Below, piece after piece: positions 1 through 8,596 of a stretch of DNA of 64,000 bases (within the stretch, counting starts at the first letter, position 1; every line of letters begins with the position of its first letter). This stretch comes from Selenomonas sp. AE3005. Its GTDB lineage: Bacteria; Bacillota; Negativicutes; Selenomonadales; Selenomonadaceae. The notes beneath the pieces are model-generated. The model was not told where the DNA came from, made no database searches, and saw nothing but the letters and a program-made list of their open reading frames with translations. Position numbers and translations under genes: made by a program. Location of the stretch: contig NZ_JMME01000013.1 of the NCBI RefSeq assembly GCF_000686945.1, positions 62,001-126,000 of the forward strand, in the 5' to 3' direction.

Positions 1-311
1 TTTACAAGCTGTTCCGGATTTACTGCCATCTTGTCCTTTACCTGGGACGTCGGCAGCAAAAAGAGCGTTTCATATTTCTTATGACGAACCAGAGCCTTCT
101 TGTAAGGAACACGGCCTTCGGTAACGTCGATGAGGTCATACATAATGCGGTTTTCCAGGCCGAGGAGCAGGTCAAGATTGCGCAGGCCCGTATCAGTATC
201 CACCAGCACTACCTTCTTGCCGCGCATAGCAAGGCCCATACCTAAATTTGCCGTTGTCGTAGTCTTACCAACGCCGCCTTTACCAGAGGTTATTACATAG
301 ATTTCACTCAT
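1..311 (-). CDS. minD: Septum site-determining ATPase MinD (partial, C-terminus outside window)
   Basis: The first about 103 codons of MinD, the membrane-bound ATPase that with MinC keeps FtsZ rings away from the cell poles. The deviant Walker A motif GKGGVGKTTTTANLG lies at residues 10-24, and DTDTGLRNLD follows near residue 40, both typical of the ParA/MinD family. The ATG at 311 is preceded by AAAGGTAGG. It lies 11 bp downstream of minC, the usual minC-minD order, at the end of a shape and division block. The gene runs off the left edge, so the membrane-targeting helix cannot be judged. Confidence 0.96.
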   Translation of the reverse strand, partial: MSEIYVITSGKGGVGKTTTTANLGMGLAMRGKKVVLVDTDTGLRNLDLLLGLENRIMYDLIDVTEGRVPYKKALVRHKKYETLFLLPTSQVKDKMAVNPEQLV

Positions 312-322
312 ACTGTTAATTC

Positions 323-997
323 CTACCTTTCTATTGGTTCGATTACGATTTGACCATCTTTTATGGACGCGCGCTCAGCACGGTCCGTTTTTTCCATCTC
401 GTCCGGGCTCCGGGCGATGAGGTTGGAAATCCTTATCTGGGTGGGCATCAGGTGGTCAGCGATGATAAACGCCGTGCTGTCGCCATAGGCGCCGGCATGT
501 ACCATGCCCCGGCAGGTACCGCGGATATCAATGCTGCCGCCGGCGATAATCTGTGCGCCGGGGTTTACGTTGCCGCATACCAGAACCGATGATTTCGTCG
601 TGATTTCCTGGCCGCCGCGCAGGGTGCGGTTAATGACCACCATTTCCTGCGGCTGCAGTTCATCCTTGGCCGCCGGCGGTTCCGGCTGGGCCTGTTTTAC
701 CTCAGCCTGCGGCCTCTTTTCCGCCTGCATTTTCGCGGCCTGTTCTTCCTCTGATTCGGGGCGCTGTGTCCGGCAAATCAGACCATGCTCGTGGAAGAGC
801 CGCTGCAATTCATCACGCTCACTGCCCCGAAACACATCCCGGGGAATGAGGACCAAGGTGCCCCGCAGGAAAAAGGTGGAGCCGGACTCCAGCTTTTTCA
901 GCAAGTTTGCCCGCACATCCTCAAAGGATGCATCAGGAGCAAAGCTGAGCTGCAAACCCAGGGATGTACCCTTGATTTTTACAATATCTTCACTCAT
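323..997 (-). CDS. minC: Septum site-determining protein MinC
   Basis: MinC, 224 aa, the FtsZ-polymerisation inhibitor recruited to the membrane by MinD. The N-terminal domain (about residues 1-105) and the C-terminal beta-helix domain (from about 120, with the family motifs RGGQ and GNVNPGAQI followed by GGSIDIRG) are both present. A charged, proline- and glutamine-rich linker joins them. The ATG at 997 follows a GAGGA ribosome site. It sits between mrdA and minD on the same strand, probably one transcript with the mre genes. Length is normal for the family. Confidence 0.96.
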   Translation of the reverse strand: MSEDIVKIKGTSLGLQLSFAPDASFEDVRANLLKKLESGSTFFLRGTLVLIPRDVFRGSERDELQRLFHEHGLICRTQRPESEEEQAAKMQAEKRPQAEVKQAQPEPPAAKDELQPQEMVVINRTLRGGQEITTKSSVLVCGNVNPGAQIIAGGSIDIRGTCRGMVHAGAYGDSTAFIIADHLMPTQIRISNLIARSPDEMEKTDRAERASIKDGQIVIEPIER

Positions 998-1024
998 GGC
1001 TGTCCTCGTTTCTCTTAAAAATAT

Positions 1025-2836
1025 TTATTGCTTAGCGGCCTGCTGTGCTGCCCCGTTTTGCGGTGCGGCAGGTTTGTTCAGGCCAAACCAGGCTTCTAAA
1101 ACCTTACGGCCGATAGGCACGGCGGACTGCGAACCGAAACCGCCCTGTTCCACCACTACGGCCACAACTATATCCGGATTGGCAAAAGGCCCATAGGCCA
1201 CAAACCAGCCATGGTCACGACCATGCGGGTTTTCTGCCGTACCGGTCTTACCGGCAATCTCGATGGGGAATCCCCTAAAGATTGAGGCTGCCGTACCAAC
1301 CTTGGTAACGTCATGCAGACCAGCCTGTACGAGGCTGATAACATCTGCCGGCACATCAAGTGTTGACAACAGTTCCGGCTTAAATTCCTTGACGGTACTG
1401 CCATCAGGCCCCACAATGCGGTTAACCAGATGGGGTTTAAAGCGCTTGCCGTTGGCAGCGATTTCCCCCATAACCATGGCCGCCTGCAGGGGTGTCACCA
1501 GATTAAAGCCCTGACCGATGGCGGCGTCGAAGGTTTCCGACAGGTACCAGTCGCCGTCCTCAAAGTTCTTTTCCTTGTAACGGCGGTTGGCCACAAGGCC
1601 ATCGGACTCATACGGCAGGTCAATGCCGGTAATCTTGCCCAGACCAAACATCCGGGCGTATTTTTCCAGCCGGTCAATGCCTAAGCGGTTGCCCATTTCG
1701 TAGAAATACACGTTATCGGAATGAGCCATGGCCTGTTGGAAGTTGATGAGGCCCAGCGCCTCACCTTCGGCGTTGCCCTTGGGGATAATCCAGTGATGAC
1801 CACTGTCCATGATGAGTTCTGACGGACTCACGACGTTTTCCGTCAGCGCGGCCGTACCCGTTATAATCTTAAAGGTAGACCCTGGCGGATATTCACCGGT
1901 GATAGTCTTGTTATCCATCGGATGATAGGGATTGTTATTAAGTTTATCCCAGTCCTTGCTGGATATGCCATGGGCAAAGAGGTTGGGGTCAAAGGCCGGC
2001 CGGCTGACCATGGCCAGCACCTCGCCTGTCTGCGGATTGAGGCAGACCACGGCGGCTGCATTGGCATGAATCTGCTTTAACTGCTCGTCCACGGCCTTTT
2101 CGGCGGCGGTTTGCAGATTCTTATCAATAGTCAGGTACAAATCAGCGCCGGGAATAGGCTGCTTAATGCCGAGAATCTGTACCGGCTTGCCAGTTACGTC
2201 AACCTCGACCTGCTGGCCGCCATTCTCACCGCGCAGTTCCTTATCGTAGACCTTTTCCAGGCCGAATTTGCCGATAATGTCGCCGCTCTTGTAGCCTTCG
2301 TCCTTTTTCTTCTCCAGCTCCATGTCATTTATTTCACTGACATAGCCGTAAGTATGGGCAGCCTCTTCCTTATTCATATAATCGCGGATGGGCTGAACTT
2401 CGATGACCACCCCGGGATAATTGTCTTTTTGTTCCTCGATGATGGTGACGATGTCCGGCGTCACATCAGCTTTAATGCGGATGGGGTCAAACCCCGTATG
2501 CGCCGCGATTTTTTTATCGATATCCTCCACCGGCACCTTCAGCAGGGTGGACAGACGCTGTATCACCACCGGGTCGATTTTGGTCATTACCGGCATCAGG
2601 GATACGGCAAAACCGGGACGGTTCTGCACCAGCAGCTCACCGTTGCGGTCAAAAAATGTCCCGCGGGGCGCCATGGTGGGAATTATGCGGATGCGGTTGC
2701 CCTCTGCGAGTCTGGCATAATTCTCACCATCATAAATCTGCAGGTAGCCTGCCCGGCCGATAAGCACGGCGATGACCAAAACAGCCAGATAGCCCAGCAC
2801 GTCCAGCCGCACGCCGTATTCGTCATTTTCCAGCAA
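1025..2836 (-). CDS. mrdA: Penicillin-binding protein 2, elongasome transpeptidase
   Basis: Class B PBP, 603 aa, which cross-links peptidoglycan during lateral wall growth with RodA and MreBCD. One membrane anchor lies at about residues 14-31, followed by the pedestal domain with the conserved APRGTFFDRNG segment. The transpeptidase domain has SxxK (S320-TFK), SDN (373-375) and KTG (530-532), so it should be active. The C-terminus is rich in Ala and Gln. Translation appears to start at TTG 2836, nine bases after GGGAGAG; no better ATG is visible. It follows mreD after a 46-bp gap holding a hairpin. Confidence 0.95.
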   Translation of the reverse strand: MLENDEYGVRLDVLGYLAVLVIAVLIGRAGYLQIYDGENYARLAEGNRIRIIPTMAPRGTFFDRNGELLVQNRPGFAVSLMPVMTKIDPVVIQRLSTLLKVPVEDIDKKIAAHTGFDPIRIKADVTPDIVTIIEEQKDNYPGVVIEVQPIRDYMNKEEAAHTYGYVSEINDMELEKKKDEGYKSGDIIGKFGLEKVYDKELRGENGGQQVEVDVTGKPVQILGIKQPIPGADLYLTIDKNLQTAAEKAVDEQLKQIHANAAAVVCLNPQTGEVLAMVSRPAFDPNLFAHGISSKDWDKLNNNPYHPMDNKTITGEYPPGSTFKIITGTAALTENVVSPSELIMDSGHHWIIPKGNAEGEALGLINFQQAMAHSDNVYFYEMGNRLGIDRLEKYARMFGLGKITGIDLPYESDGLVANRRYKEKNFEDGDWYLSETFDAAIGQGFNLVTPLQAAMVMGEIAANGKRFKPHLVNRIVGPDGSTVKEFKPELLSTLDVPADVISLVQAGLHDVTKVGTAASIFRGFPIEIAGKTGTAENPHGRDHGWFVAYGPFANPDIVVAVVVEQGGFGSQSAVPIGRKVLEAWFGLNKPAAPQNGAAQQAAKQ

Positions 2837-2856
2837 AAATTATCTCTCCCATAAAG

Positions 2857-2880
2857 AAAGGCACCCTGCCAGGTGCCTTA
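2857..2880 (-). terminator. Hairpin between mreD and mrdA
   Basis: An 8-bp GC-rich stem (AAGGCACC / GGTGCCTT) with a short loop, followed on the minus strand by a T-rich stretch. It lies between the mreD stop and the mrdA ribosome site. It may be a weak terminator that lowers mrdA expression relative to mreBCD, or an mRNA-stabilising structure. Confidence 0.5.
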
Positions 2881-2882
2881 AC

Positions 2883-3383
2883 TCAGTTTGTTTCTTGTGT
2901 GCGCATTTTCTTATCCATATTATATGTAAGATAATGCACCGGATAGGCAAAAGCCAACTGATAGGTAAGCATAGGCAGCAGCATATACTGCACATTGCTT
3001 ACCGGATTAAAGCGATACCCTAATAATACCATAAGTAACGCTAAAATAAAATAGTTAGCCGCCGTTACGGCCAGGGAGGCAAACACTGGCAAAAAAAACT
3101 GTTCCTTAAAGACACGATTGGCAAGCCGTCCGCATAAATAGCCCAGTAACAAATGGGTAAAGGCGTGCATGCCTAAAAATGAGCCCATGGCCAGGTCCTT
3201 CAACATGCCCGTGGCAAAGCCCATCATGGCTCCCTGCTCCGGTCCGCGCAAAAAAGCATAAGAGGTCGTGAGCAGGAGCATAAAATCAGGGCTGATGCCA
3301 TGATAGCTCATCAACGGAAAAAATGATGTCTGCAGGGCGTAAAGCACCACCACAAAGACAATCCATTTTATGATATTACTCAC
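2883..3383 (-). CDS. mreD: Rod shape-determining membrane protein MreD
   Basis: MreD, 166 aa, a small polytopic inner-membrane protein of the elongasome. Four to five hydrophobic segments are visible, with the family pattern SPDFMLLLTTSYAFLRG followed by GFATGMLKDLAMG (about 30-70). The start is GTG at 3383, overlapping the mreC stop as GTGA, which implies translational coupling. Length is normal for the family. Confidence 0.93.
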   Translation of the reverse strand: MSNIIKWIVFVVVLYALQTSFFPLMSYHGISPDFMLLLTTSYAFLRGPEQGAMMGFATGMLKDLAMGSFLGMHAFTHLLLGYLCGRLANRVFKEQFFLPVFASLAVTAANYFILALLMVLLGYRFNPVSNVQYMLLPMLTYQLAFAYPVHYLTYNMDKKMRTQETN

Positions 3384-4312
3384 TTTTTCTGCCCCTCCGC
3401 CTGCGCCTTGGGGTCAGTTTCCGTCCCCGGCGTCTGAGGGGGCGGCTGAATGGGTTCCGGCGGCGCCTCACGGGAGGCGGTAATTACCATTACATCCTCG
3501 AGTTTTTGGAAGTCTACAGCTGTCTCCAAAACACCTATCTTCAAGAGGCCGCCAGCGTCATTCTGCAGGCTGCTTACCAGTCCGACCACGATACCCTTGG
3601 GGAAAATCCCCCCAAAGCCGGAAGTGACAATAACGTCACCTTCCACCACATCGGCGTTTTTCGGAATGTTGACCATCTGCGGCATGGTCGGATTACTCAC
3701 ATCGCCGCGCACAATTCCCGTTACCCGGGATTCGGCACGCTGCACGATGGTACCGACCGACGAACGCGGGTCCAGTATCAGCTGCACCTTGGAAGAATTG
3801 AGTCCGGCCTCTACCACCCGGCCGACCAGACCGGCCGGGGTAACCACCGGCATGTCATTTTGAATGCCGCTGCCGGTCCCCCGGTCAATGACAATCATGC
3901 TGGACCAGGTGTCAGACTCACGGCCGATTACGCGGGCCGCTACGGTGTCAAACTGATGGGCTGACTGCTTGTAGCCCACCATAGCGCGCAGCCGTTCATT
4001 TTCTGACATGGCCTCATTGGCCTGTACATTGATGGCGCGCAGCTGCTCCACCTCACTGCGGAGCATTTTATTTTGTTCGTGGAGCGTAGCTATCTCCCAT
4101 ATATTGCTGGTTACAAAGCGAAACTCATTGCTTACCCAGGACACTGCCTGCTGAAAAGGCGACAAGACCAGTGATACCGCTTGACTGCTCACCGGTGCCT
4201 GAAATCTGCCACGGGCAGCAAAAAAGATAATGCAAAAAAGACTGATGGTGACAAACACCATAATCCAGGCTTTGCTGCCAGCGTCTTTATCTTTTCTTAC
4301 ACGGTTGCTCAT
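3380..4312 (-). CDS. mreC: Rod shape-determining protein MreC
   Basis: MreC, 310 aa, a bitopic protein whose periplasmic domain links MreB filaments to the wall synthases. It has an N-terminal membrane segment (about 15-33), a coiled coil at about 70-110 (NKMLRSEVEQLRAINVQANE), and the beta-barrel domain with VIGRESDTWSSMIVIDRG near 125-145. The tail after about residue 285 is Pro/Glu-rich and low-complexity. It starts 4 bp after the mreB stop and its stop overlaps the mreD start, so mreB-mreC-mreD form one operon. Confidence 0.95.
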   Translation of the reverse strand: MSNRVRKDKDAGSKAWIMVFVTISLFCIIFFAARGRFQAPVSSQAVSLVLSPFQQAVSWVSNEFRFVTSNIWEIATLHEQNKMLRSEVEQLRAINVQANEAMSENERLRAMVGYKQSAHQFDTVAARVIGRESDTWSSMIVIDRGTGSGIQNDMPVVTPAGLVGRVVEAGLNSSKVQLILDPRSSVGTIVQRAESRVTGIVRGDVSNPTMPQMVNIPKNADVVEGDVIVTSGFGGIFPKGIVVGLVSSLQNDAGGLLKIGVLETAVDFQKLEDVMVITASREAPPEPIQPPPQTPGTETDPKAQAEGQKK

Positions 4313-4316
4313 GTTC

Positions 4317-5357
4317 TTAGCTTCTCAGCTTCTTGCTGGTCATAACCACACGTTTTAAGAGTTCGATGTTCTCCAGGGAACGACCCGTACCTTCGCCTAC
4401 GCAGGACAGAGCGTCCTCGGAAACCAGTACCGGCATGCCCGTTTCATTGGACAGAAGTTTGTCCAGATTATGCAGCAGGGCACCGCCGCCGGTCATCATG
4501 ATACCGTGGTCCATAACATCGGCTGCCAGTTCAGGCGGAGTTTTTTCCAACGTGCCCTTAACGGCATCGATAATCTTGTAGATGGGGTCATTCAGGGCAT
4601 CGCGGATTTCCCGGGCCTGAATGGTCAGCGTCTTCGGCAGACCGGATACCAGGTCACGGCCACGGATTTCCATCGTCTTATCCGTATCCGGCGTAACGAT
4701 AGCCGTACCGATGGTCATCTTGATTTCTTCAGCCGTGCGCTCACCAATCATCAGATTGTACATGCGCTTAATGTACTGCACGATAGCAGAATCCATCTCG
4801 TCACCGCCGATGCGGATGGAGCAGCTGACTACGATGCCGCCCAGGGAAATAACAGCGATTTCCGTCGTGCCGCCGCCGATATCAACAACCATGCTGCCGG
4901 TTGCCTCTTCTACGGGCAGGCCGGCACCGATAGCTGCTGCCATGGGCTCTTCAATCAGATAGGCCTCACGCGCACCAGCCTGCTGCGCAGCGTCAATAAC
5001 TGCACGCTTTTCCACTTCCGTAACGCCGGAGGGAACGCCTACTACGACACGAGGACGAACGAAGGACTTCGTGTTCATCGCCTTGCGGATGAAGTACTTC
5101 AGCATGGACTGCGTCACATCAAAGTCCGCAATAACGCCGTCCTTCATCGGACGGATAGCCACGATGTTGCCCGGCGTACGGCCAATCATCTGCTTTGCTT
5201 CCTCGCCTACAGCCAGGACTTCGCCCGTATCACTCTTAATGGCCACAACCGACGGCTCACGCAGAACGATGCCTCTGCCCTTTACATGCACCAGCGTATT
5301 AGCCGTCCCCAAGTCGATACCCATATCATGGGATAAACCACCAAACAGACTCCACAT
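4317..5357 (-). CDS. mreB: Actin-like cell-shape protein MreB
   Basis: MreB, 346 aa, the bacterial actin that organises lateral wall synthesis. Its ATP-binding motifs are clear: phosphate-1 [17 protein letters not shown] (about 11-27), phosphate-2 [18 protein letters not shown] (about 158-175), and [12 protein letters not shown] near 289. The ATG at 5357 follows AAGGGAG. It is the first gene of the mreBCD-mrdA-minCD block, with a good sigma-A promoter 80-110 bp upstream. A GC-rich hairpin lies in the leader at about 5393-5415. Confidence 0.97.
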   Translation of the reverse strand: MWSLFGGLSHDMGIDLGTANTLVHVKGRGIVLREPSVVAIKSDTGEVLAVGEEAKQMIGRTPGNIVAIRPMKDGVIADFDVTQSMLKYFIRKAMNTKSFVRPRVVVGVPSGVTEVEKRAVIDAAQQAGAREAYLIEEPMAAAIGAGLPVEEATGSMVVDIGGGTTEIAVISLGGIVVSCSIRIGGDEMDSAIVQYIKRMYNLMIGERTAEEIKMTIGTAIVTPDTDKTMEIRGRDLVSGLPKTLTIQAREIRDALNDPIYKIIDAVKGTLEKTPPELAADVMDHGIMMTGGGALLHNLDKLLSNETGMPVLVSEDALSCVGEGTGRSLENIELLKRVVMTSKKLRS

Positions 5358-5437
5358 TTTGAAAAAAAACTCCCTTCAGAAAACCATATAAAGCTGCCGC
5401 AAAACTGCAGCGGCAAAATTTCACAAATAACTATCTT

Positions 5438-5466
5438 ATTGTAGCACAACTATGGGCAGTTTGTAA
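5438..5466 (-). promoter_or_regulatory. Probable sigma-A promoter of mreB
   Basis: On the minus strand, TTACAA (5461-5466), a 17-bp spacer, then TACAAT (5438-5443) with an extended TGC just before the -10. It is 81 bp upstream of the mreB start codon. Confidence 0.65.
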
Positions 5467-5488
5467 TGGGGGAAAACAATTTTTTTCC

Positions 5489-6190
5489 TCACCGGGCAAT
5501 CTCCATCAACAGCCCCTTATCCTTAAAGCTGAAATAGCGTTCCCGGCCGATGATAACATGGTCGAGCACCGGAATGTCCATGATTTTGCCGGCCTTGACC
5601 AGCCGGCTTGTCACCGCCTTATCCTCAGCACTGGGCGACGGGTCGCCGCTCGGATGATTGTGCAGTAAAATCATCGCCGCGGCTGCATGGTCTATCGCCG
5701 CCCGGAATACCTCCCGAGGATGAACCACTGAGGCCGACAAACTGCCGATGGACACGTCCGGCATGCCGATGACATGATTCTTCGTATTTAAGAGCAGCAC
5801 CGCAAAATGCTCCTTCTGTTCAAAACGGAAACGCGGCATGGCAAACTTGGCCACATCATCAGGACTGTGAATAATCTTCACCTTGGCCCCTTCCTCCCGG
5901 GACAACCGGCGTCCCAGTTCCACGGCCGCCTGCAGCGTGGCTGCCTTCACCTGCCCCACGCCGGGAATTTTGGCCAGCTCAGCCACCGACATGTGTACGA
6001 TAGCTCCGAGCCCCCGTTCCTTGATTTTGGCCAGAATTTCCTCGGCCACACCCAGCACGGACCGTTCCCGGGTGCCGCTGCGTAAAAGAATGGCCAGGAG
6101 CTCCGTGTTACTCAGAGACTCCGGGCCATAAAGCAGCAATTTTTCCCGCGGGCGTTCAGTTGTCGGTAAATCTTTCACCATGATTGCCAT
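5489..6190 (-). CDS. radC: RadC/JAB-domain protein
   Basis: RadC family protein, about 233 aa. An N-terminal helix-hairpin-helix region (IPGVGQVKAATLQAAVELGRR) is followed by the RadC JAMM metalloprotease-like domain with the metal motif HNHPSGDPSPS plus downstream Asp. Despite its name, no role in repair is established for the family; it is often linked to horizontal transfer and competence. An in-frame extension reaches 6232, but the ATG at 6190 has the better site (CAGGGGT, 8 bp upstream). It overlaps the end of maf by 35 bp. Confidence 0.92.
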   Translation of the reverse strand: MAIMVKDLPTTERPREKLLLYGPESLSNTELLAILLRSGTRERSVLGVAEEILAKIKERGLGAIVHMSVAELAKIPGVGQVKAATLQAAVELGRRLSREEGAKVKIIHSPDDVAKFAMPRFRFEQKEHFAVLLLNTKNHVIGMPDVSIGSLSASVVHPREVFRAAIDHAAAAMILLHNHPSGDPSPSAEDKAVTSRLVKAGKIMDIPVLDHVIIGRERYFSFKDKGLLMEIAR

Positions 6191-6749
6191 ATAAATCAAC
6201 CCCTGCCTTTTCCGCCAGGCGGATAGTGGCATTTAAGGGCAGGCCGACCACGTTGCTAAAGGAGCCTTTTATCTCCTTGATAAAAGCAGCCGCCCGGCCT
6301 TGAATGGCATAAGCTCCGGCCTTGTCCAAGGGTTCCCCCGTGGCGATGTAAGCCTGGATTTCCGTTTCCGTAAGCTCATCAAAAACCACCTGCGTGGTGA
6401 CTGTTGCGGTCAGCGTCTGACCGTCCTTCACCCAGGCAATACCCGTGGACACCTTGTGGCAGTTGCCGGAAAGCTCCCGCAGCATTGCTGCCGCCCCTGC
6501 CTCACTATCCGGTTTTCCGTATGTGTGCCCCTTGAAGGACACCACGGTATCAGCCCCCAGCACGGCCATTTCCGGGTGTTCCTGAGCCACGGCCTGAGCT
6601 TTGGCAGCAGCGTTTCTTGCCACCAGTTCTTCGGGGGCTATCTCATCCCCCGTGATTTCCTCAGCCTCGCTTACCAGGACTTCAAAACGGGCACCAATCT
6701 GCTGAAGTAATTCTTTGCGGCGCGGTGAACCCGATGCCAGTATAAACAT
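6156..6749 (-). CDS. maf: Maf-type nucleoside triphosphate pyrophosphatase
   Basis: Maf/YhdE family, about 197 aa, a house-cleaning pyrophosphatase acting on dTTP/UTP or modified nucleotides. The hallmark ILASGSPRRKELL is at the N-terminus, followed by ADTVVSFKG and GKPDSEAGAAAMLRELSG. The ATG at 6749 lies nine bases after GGGGAAAGG, so I prefer it to the TTG at 6758. It is co-directional with and overlaps radC, the common maf-radC-mreB neighbourhood in Firmicutes. Confidence 0.93.
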   Translation of the reverse strand: MFILASGSPRRKELLQQIGARFEVLVSEAEEITGDEIAPEELVARNAAAKAQAVAQEHPEMAVLGADTVVSFKGHTYGKPDSEAGAAAMLRELSGNCHKVSTGIAWVKDGQTLTATVTTQVVFDELTETEIQAYIATGEPLDKAGAYAIQGRAAAFIKEIKGSFSNVVGLPLNATIRLAEKAGVDLYGNHGERFTDN

Positions 6750-6775
6750 ATAAGCCAACCTTTCCCCTCAACAGT

Positions 6776-7048
6776 TTAATAACGGCGAAACAGCACCAGC
6801 GCGATGACAATGCCGAAAATACTCATGAGATTCGGGGCAAAGGCCAGGCCTAACGTCAGCTTAATCACATAGAGATTGAAAGTGATGGCCGAAGTGTCAA
6901 ATACCGGAAAGGTATTCACCAGATAAGGCATAACGCTGCTCAGGGCCTCCACGCCCAGCAGGAGCTGTCCCAGAATACCACCTAAGATAGCACCGATAAC
7001 CACAAACAGCACCGCCATACCATAACCATGTCCACCAAATTTTGCCAC
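6776..7048 (-). CDS. DUF4321 small membrane protein
   Basis: A 90-aa protein with the DUF4321 layout: a short N-terminus beginning AKFGGHGYG, then two hydrophobic segments (about 11-32 and 65-88) ending LFRRY. The GTG at 7048 is chosen because GGAGG sits nine bases upstream; the longer in-frame ORF to 7216 has no supporting site. It lies directly upstream of maf. Function unknown; Firmicute homologues usually sit beside maf/radC/mre genes, as here. Confidence 0.8.
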   Translation of the reverse strand: MAKFGGHGYGMAVLFVVIGAILGGILGQLLLGVEALSSVMPYLVNTFPVFDTSAITFNLYVIKLTLGLAFAPNLMSIFGIVIALVLFRRY

Positions 7049-7130
7049 AAAGAATTCCTCCTTACAGTGTAATGGCATTCGCCCTTTAATAAAAAACTCC
7101 TGCCTATAAAGACATATTTGTAAAAATAAA

Positions 7131-7165
7131 ACAGCCTGTGGACTCCGCCGGAATCCACAGGCTGT
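7131..7165 (-). terminator. Terminator of the NhaD-like transporter gene
   Basis: A strong stem (ACAGCCTGTGGA / TCCACAGGCTGT) followed on the minus strand by TTTTATTTTTA, just after the transporter stop codon. Confidence 0.85.
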
Positions 7166-7172
7166 AATCCGG

Positions 7173-8450
7173 TCAGATAAGGTACCGGATATAAACATAC
7201 ACCGTTGACAGTACAATCGTCAAGAGCATAATCGGAAAACCGATTTTAAAGTAATTGATAAAGGTGATTTTGACGCCGCGTTCTGCTGCCAGGCCGGCCA
7301 CGATAAGATTGGCCGACGCGCCTACCAGCGTACCGTTGCCGCCGAGGCAGGCGCCCAACGCCAGACTCCACCAGATAGGCTCGAGGTTGCTGACACCCAT
7401 GGCCCCCATGTTCTGAATCAGCGGAATCATCGTGGCGACGAAAGGAATGTTATCCAGCACCGAGGAAACGATAGCGCTGAGCCAGAGCACCAGCAGGGAC
7501 GTAGCCGTCACATCGCCGCCGGTCAGTTCCACGGCATGGCTGGCCATGCTGCCGATAATACCGGTTTCGATAAGACCGCCGACAGCGATAAACAAACCAA
7601 TGAAGAAGAAGATAGTGGCCCATTCCACGGACTTCATGGCACTTTCCACCAGGTGATGGCTGCCGCCCGCGAGCAGCAGCAGCAAAAAGCCGCCGGTCAA
7701 GGCAATCATCGAGGATTCGATGTGCGTGAAGGAATGCGTGAAAAAGCCCAGAATAACCAGCCCCAGCACGAAGAGGGATTTCTTCAGCAGGCGGCGGTCC
7801 TTTAAGGCCTTATGCTCGTCCATCGCCATCAGGTCAGCCTGCAGTTCCGGCTTGGTATGCAAGCCCTTCTTGTAAATGATTTCCACAATGAAAATGACGA
7901 TAATCAGGTTCAAAATAGCAATCGGCGCCAGATTCTCAATGAAGGCCATAAAAGTCAGTTCCTTTACGGCGCTGCCAATCATGATGTTTGGCGGGTCACC
8001 GATTAAGGTCGCAGTACCACCGATATTAGATGAAATAATCTGCGTCAACAGGAACGGATTCGCCTTCAAATGCAGTTTCTGTGTGATACTGAACGTTACC
8101 GGCACCATCAGGAGCACCGTGGTCACATTGTCGAGGAAAGCGGAGAACACCGCCGTAATAAGTGCCAGATAAATTAGTATGCGCTTAGGCTCTGCCTTGG
8201 CCACCTTGGCCGCCTTGATGGCCACGTAGTCAAACAGGCCCGTGTGGCTCGTGACACCTACCAGCACCATCATGCCCACCAGCAGCCCCAGCGTATTAAA
8301 ATCAATGTGGTGCAGGGCTGTTTCCTGGGACAAAATCCCCAGCAGAATCATGGAGGTGGCACCCAGCATGGCCGCCACGGTGCGGTGAATCTTTTCCGAC
8401 ACAATCACCATGTACATAAATACAAAAATAATTCCAGCTATAACTTCCAT
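7173..8450 (-). CDS. ArsB/NhaD-family ion transporter
   Basis: A 425-aa polytopic membrane protein of the ion-transporter superfamily (NhaD/ArsB/P-protein group), with about 10-11 hydrophobic segments. Family motifs are visible: FSAFLDNVTTVLLMVPVT, GGTATLIGDPPNIMIG, and in the second half LDNIPFVATMIP and GGNGTLVGASANLIVAG. The inverted-repeat organisation is typical. The likely role is Na+/H+ antiport or anion efflux; substrate cannot be told from sequence. Start ATG 8450 has GGAGG six bases upstream; the longer ORF to 8561 runs through the leader hairpin and is rejected. Confidence 0.88.
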   Translation of the reverse strand: MEVIAGIIFVFMYMVIVSEKIHRTVAAMLGATSMILLGILSQETALHHIDFNTLGLLVGMMVLVGVTSHTGLFDYVAIKAAKVAKAEPKRILIYLALITAVFSAFLDNVTTVLLMVPVTFSITQKLHLKANPFLLTQIISSNIGGTATLIGDPPNIMIGSAVKELTFMAFIENLAPIAILNLIIVIFIVEIIYKKGLHTKPELQADLMAMDEHKALKDRRLLKKSLFVLGLVILGFFTHSFTHIESSMIALTGGFLLLLLAGGSHHLVESAMKSVEWATIFFFIGLFIAVGGLIETGIIGSMASHAVELTGGDVTATSLLVLWLSAIVSSVLDNIPFVATMIPLIQNMGAMGVSNLEPIWWSLALGACLGGNGTLVGASANLIVAGLAAERGVKITFINYFKIGFPIMLLTIVLSTVYVYIRYLI

Positions 8451-8480
8451 TTTTGCCTCCTTTTTTGCTAAAAGATATAA

Positions 8481-8580
8481 AAAAGCACAGACCGAGCCCT
8501 GCGTTGACCAGACTCCACCTGTGCTTTTCCTATGCAATTTAACTATACAACAGGATAACATAAGTTATTATCCCTTGGCA
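8481..8580 (-). promoter_or_regulatory. Leader with promoter, palindrome and intrinsic terminator upstream of the transporter
   Basis: On the minus strand the leader has TTGCCA, 17 bp, TTATCC as a possible promoter (8551-8579). Its spacer carries an inverted repeat GGATAA-N9-TTATCC. About 30 bp further on, a 48-nt structure with 10-bp arms AAAAGCACAG / CTGTGCTTTT (8481-8528) ends in a T-tract only about 20 nt before the ribosome site. That is the layout of a transcription attenuator or riboswitch expression platform. No known riboswitch class was recognised. Confidence 0.55.
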
Positions 8581-8596
8581 AGAGCTTTCTCTATCC

